Shown: piece by piece, positions 63,927 to 64,000 of the stretch
How the letters are laid out: each line of letters begins with the position of its first letter
How positions within the stretch are numbered: position 1 is the first letter of the stretch
Source of the DNA: Cherax quadricarinatus
Lineage: Eukaryota; Arthropoda; Malacostraca; Decapoda; Parastacidae
Direction: 5' to 3'
NCBI RefSeq assembly: GCF_038502225.1
Contig: NC_091325.1
Span: 32,020,011-32,084,010 of the forward strand
Length of the DNA stretch: 64,000 nt
The notes under the pieces: generated by a model
Told to the model about the DNA's origin: nothing
Database searches by the model: none
What the model saw: only the letters and a program-made list of their open reading frames with translations
Position numbers and translations under genes: made by a program

Positions 63927-64000
63927 ACCATACCACAGGCGGGATTTGAACCCGCGGTCAGAGGGTCTCAAATCCCGCCCGTGATATGGTTTGTTTGCAA
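63927..64000. mobile_element. tRNA-like short palindrome, cut by window end
   Basis: Inverted arms AAACCATACC...GGCGGGATTTGA and TCAAATCCCGCC...ATATGGTTT. The left arm keeps the B-box GGTTCAAATCC (minus strand) but the A-box half is gone. On the right GTTTGCAA begins the tail that is seen complete at 15437-15467. Confidence 0.7.

Overview
The window is eukaryotic and almost wholly repetitive. It has no ordinary host gene, rRNA or intact tRNA. The mixture of APE-type LINEs, Penelope-like elements (PLEs), tRNA-derived repeats, TA-target MITEs, very long (TA)n and (CA)n tracts and kilobase minisatellites fits a large arthropod genome. I think a decapod crustacean (crayfish or lobster type) is most likely, but that rests on remembered repeat character, not on a search.

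Layout. 1-3240: LINE with a restriction-like endonuclease, broken by one in-frame amber codon, with a poly(A) end. 3380-13510: nested elements separated by (TA)n tracts: two PLE copies head to head (3866-8690), three copies of a TA-target MITE, two pieces of a poly(A) LINE on the minus strand, and a palindromic mini-element. 13508-16790: 3' end of a CR1/Jockey-like LINE, a tRNA-derived foldback element and a solo hammerhead-bearing unit. 16850-25672: minisatellites of 26, 33 and 29 bp. 26150-26345: last exon-like piece of a hAT transposase next to a 100-N assembly gap. 26446-38070: an 11.6-kb array of a 27-bp unit. 38080-57720: at least six decayed plus-strand CR1/Jockey-like LINE copies, other LINE pieces, SINEs, a second PLE nested in a LINE, and more palindromic mini-elements. 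57900-64000: hammerhead-bearing units, a 26-bp minisatellite, a 1105-bp composite of tandem and inverted 419-bp units, and a tRNA-like palindrome cut by the window end.

The most interesting system is a set of short elements that carry hammerhead-type self-cleaving ribozyme motifs in the manner of PLE terminal repeats (pLTRs). Many are inverted dimers. One arm always runs about 27-40 nt further out than the other, and most are flanked by target-site duplications of 12-13 bp. Ribozyme stems covary between families while the core is kept. A tRNA-derived foldback (15437-15795) has the same long-arm/short-arm layout and a 12-14 bp duplication, which suggests that the PLE machinery may mobilise it too. 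PLE reverse transcriptase plus GIY-YIG endonuclease (6125-8379; 50788-51939) would be the autonomous partners, although every copy here is damaged.
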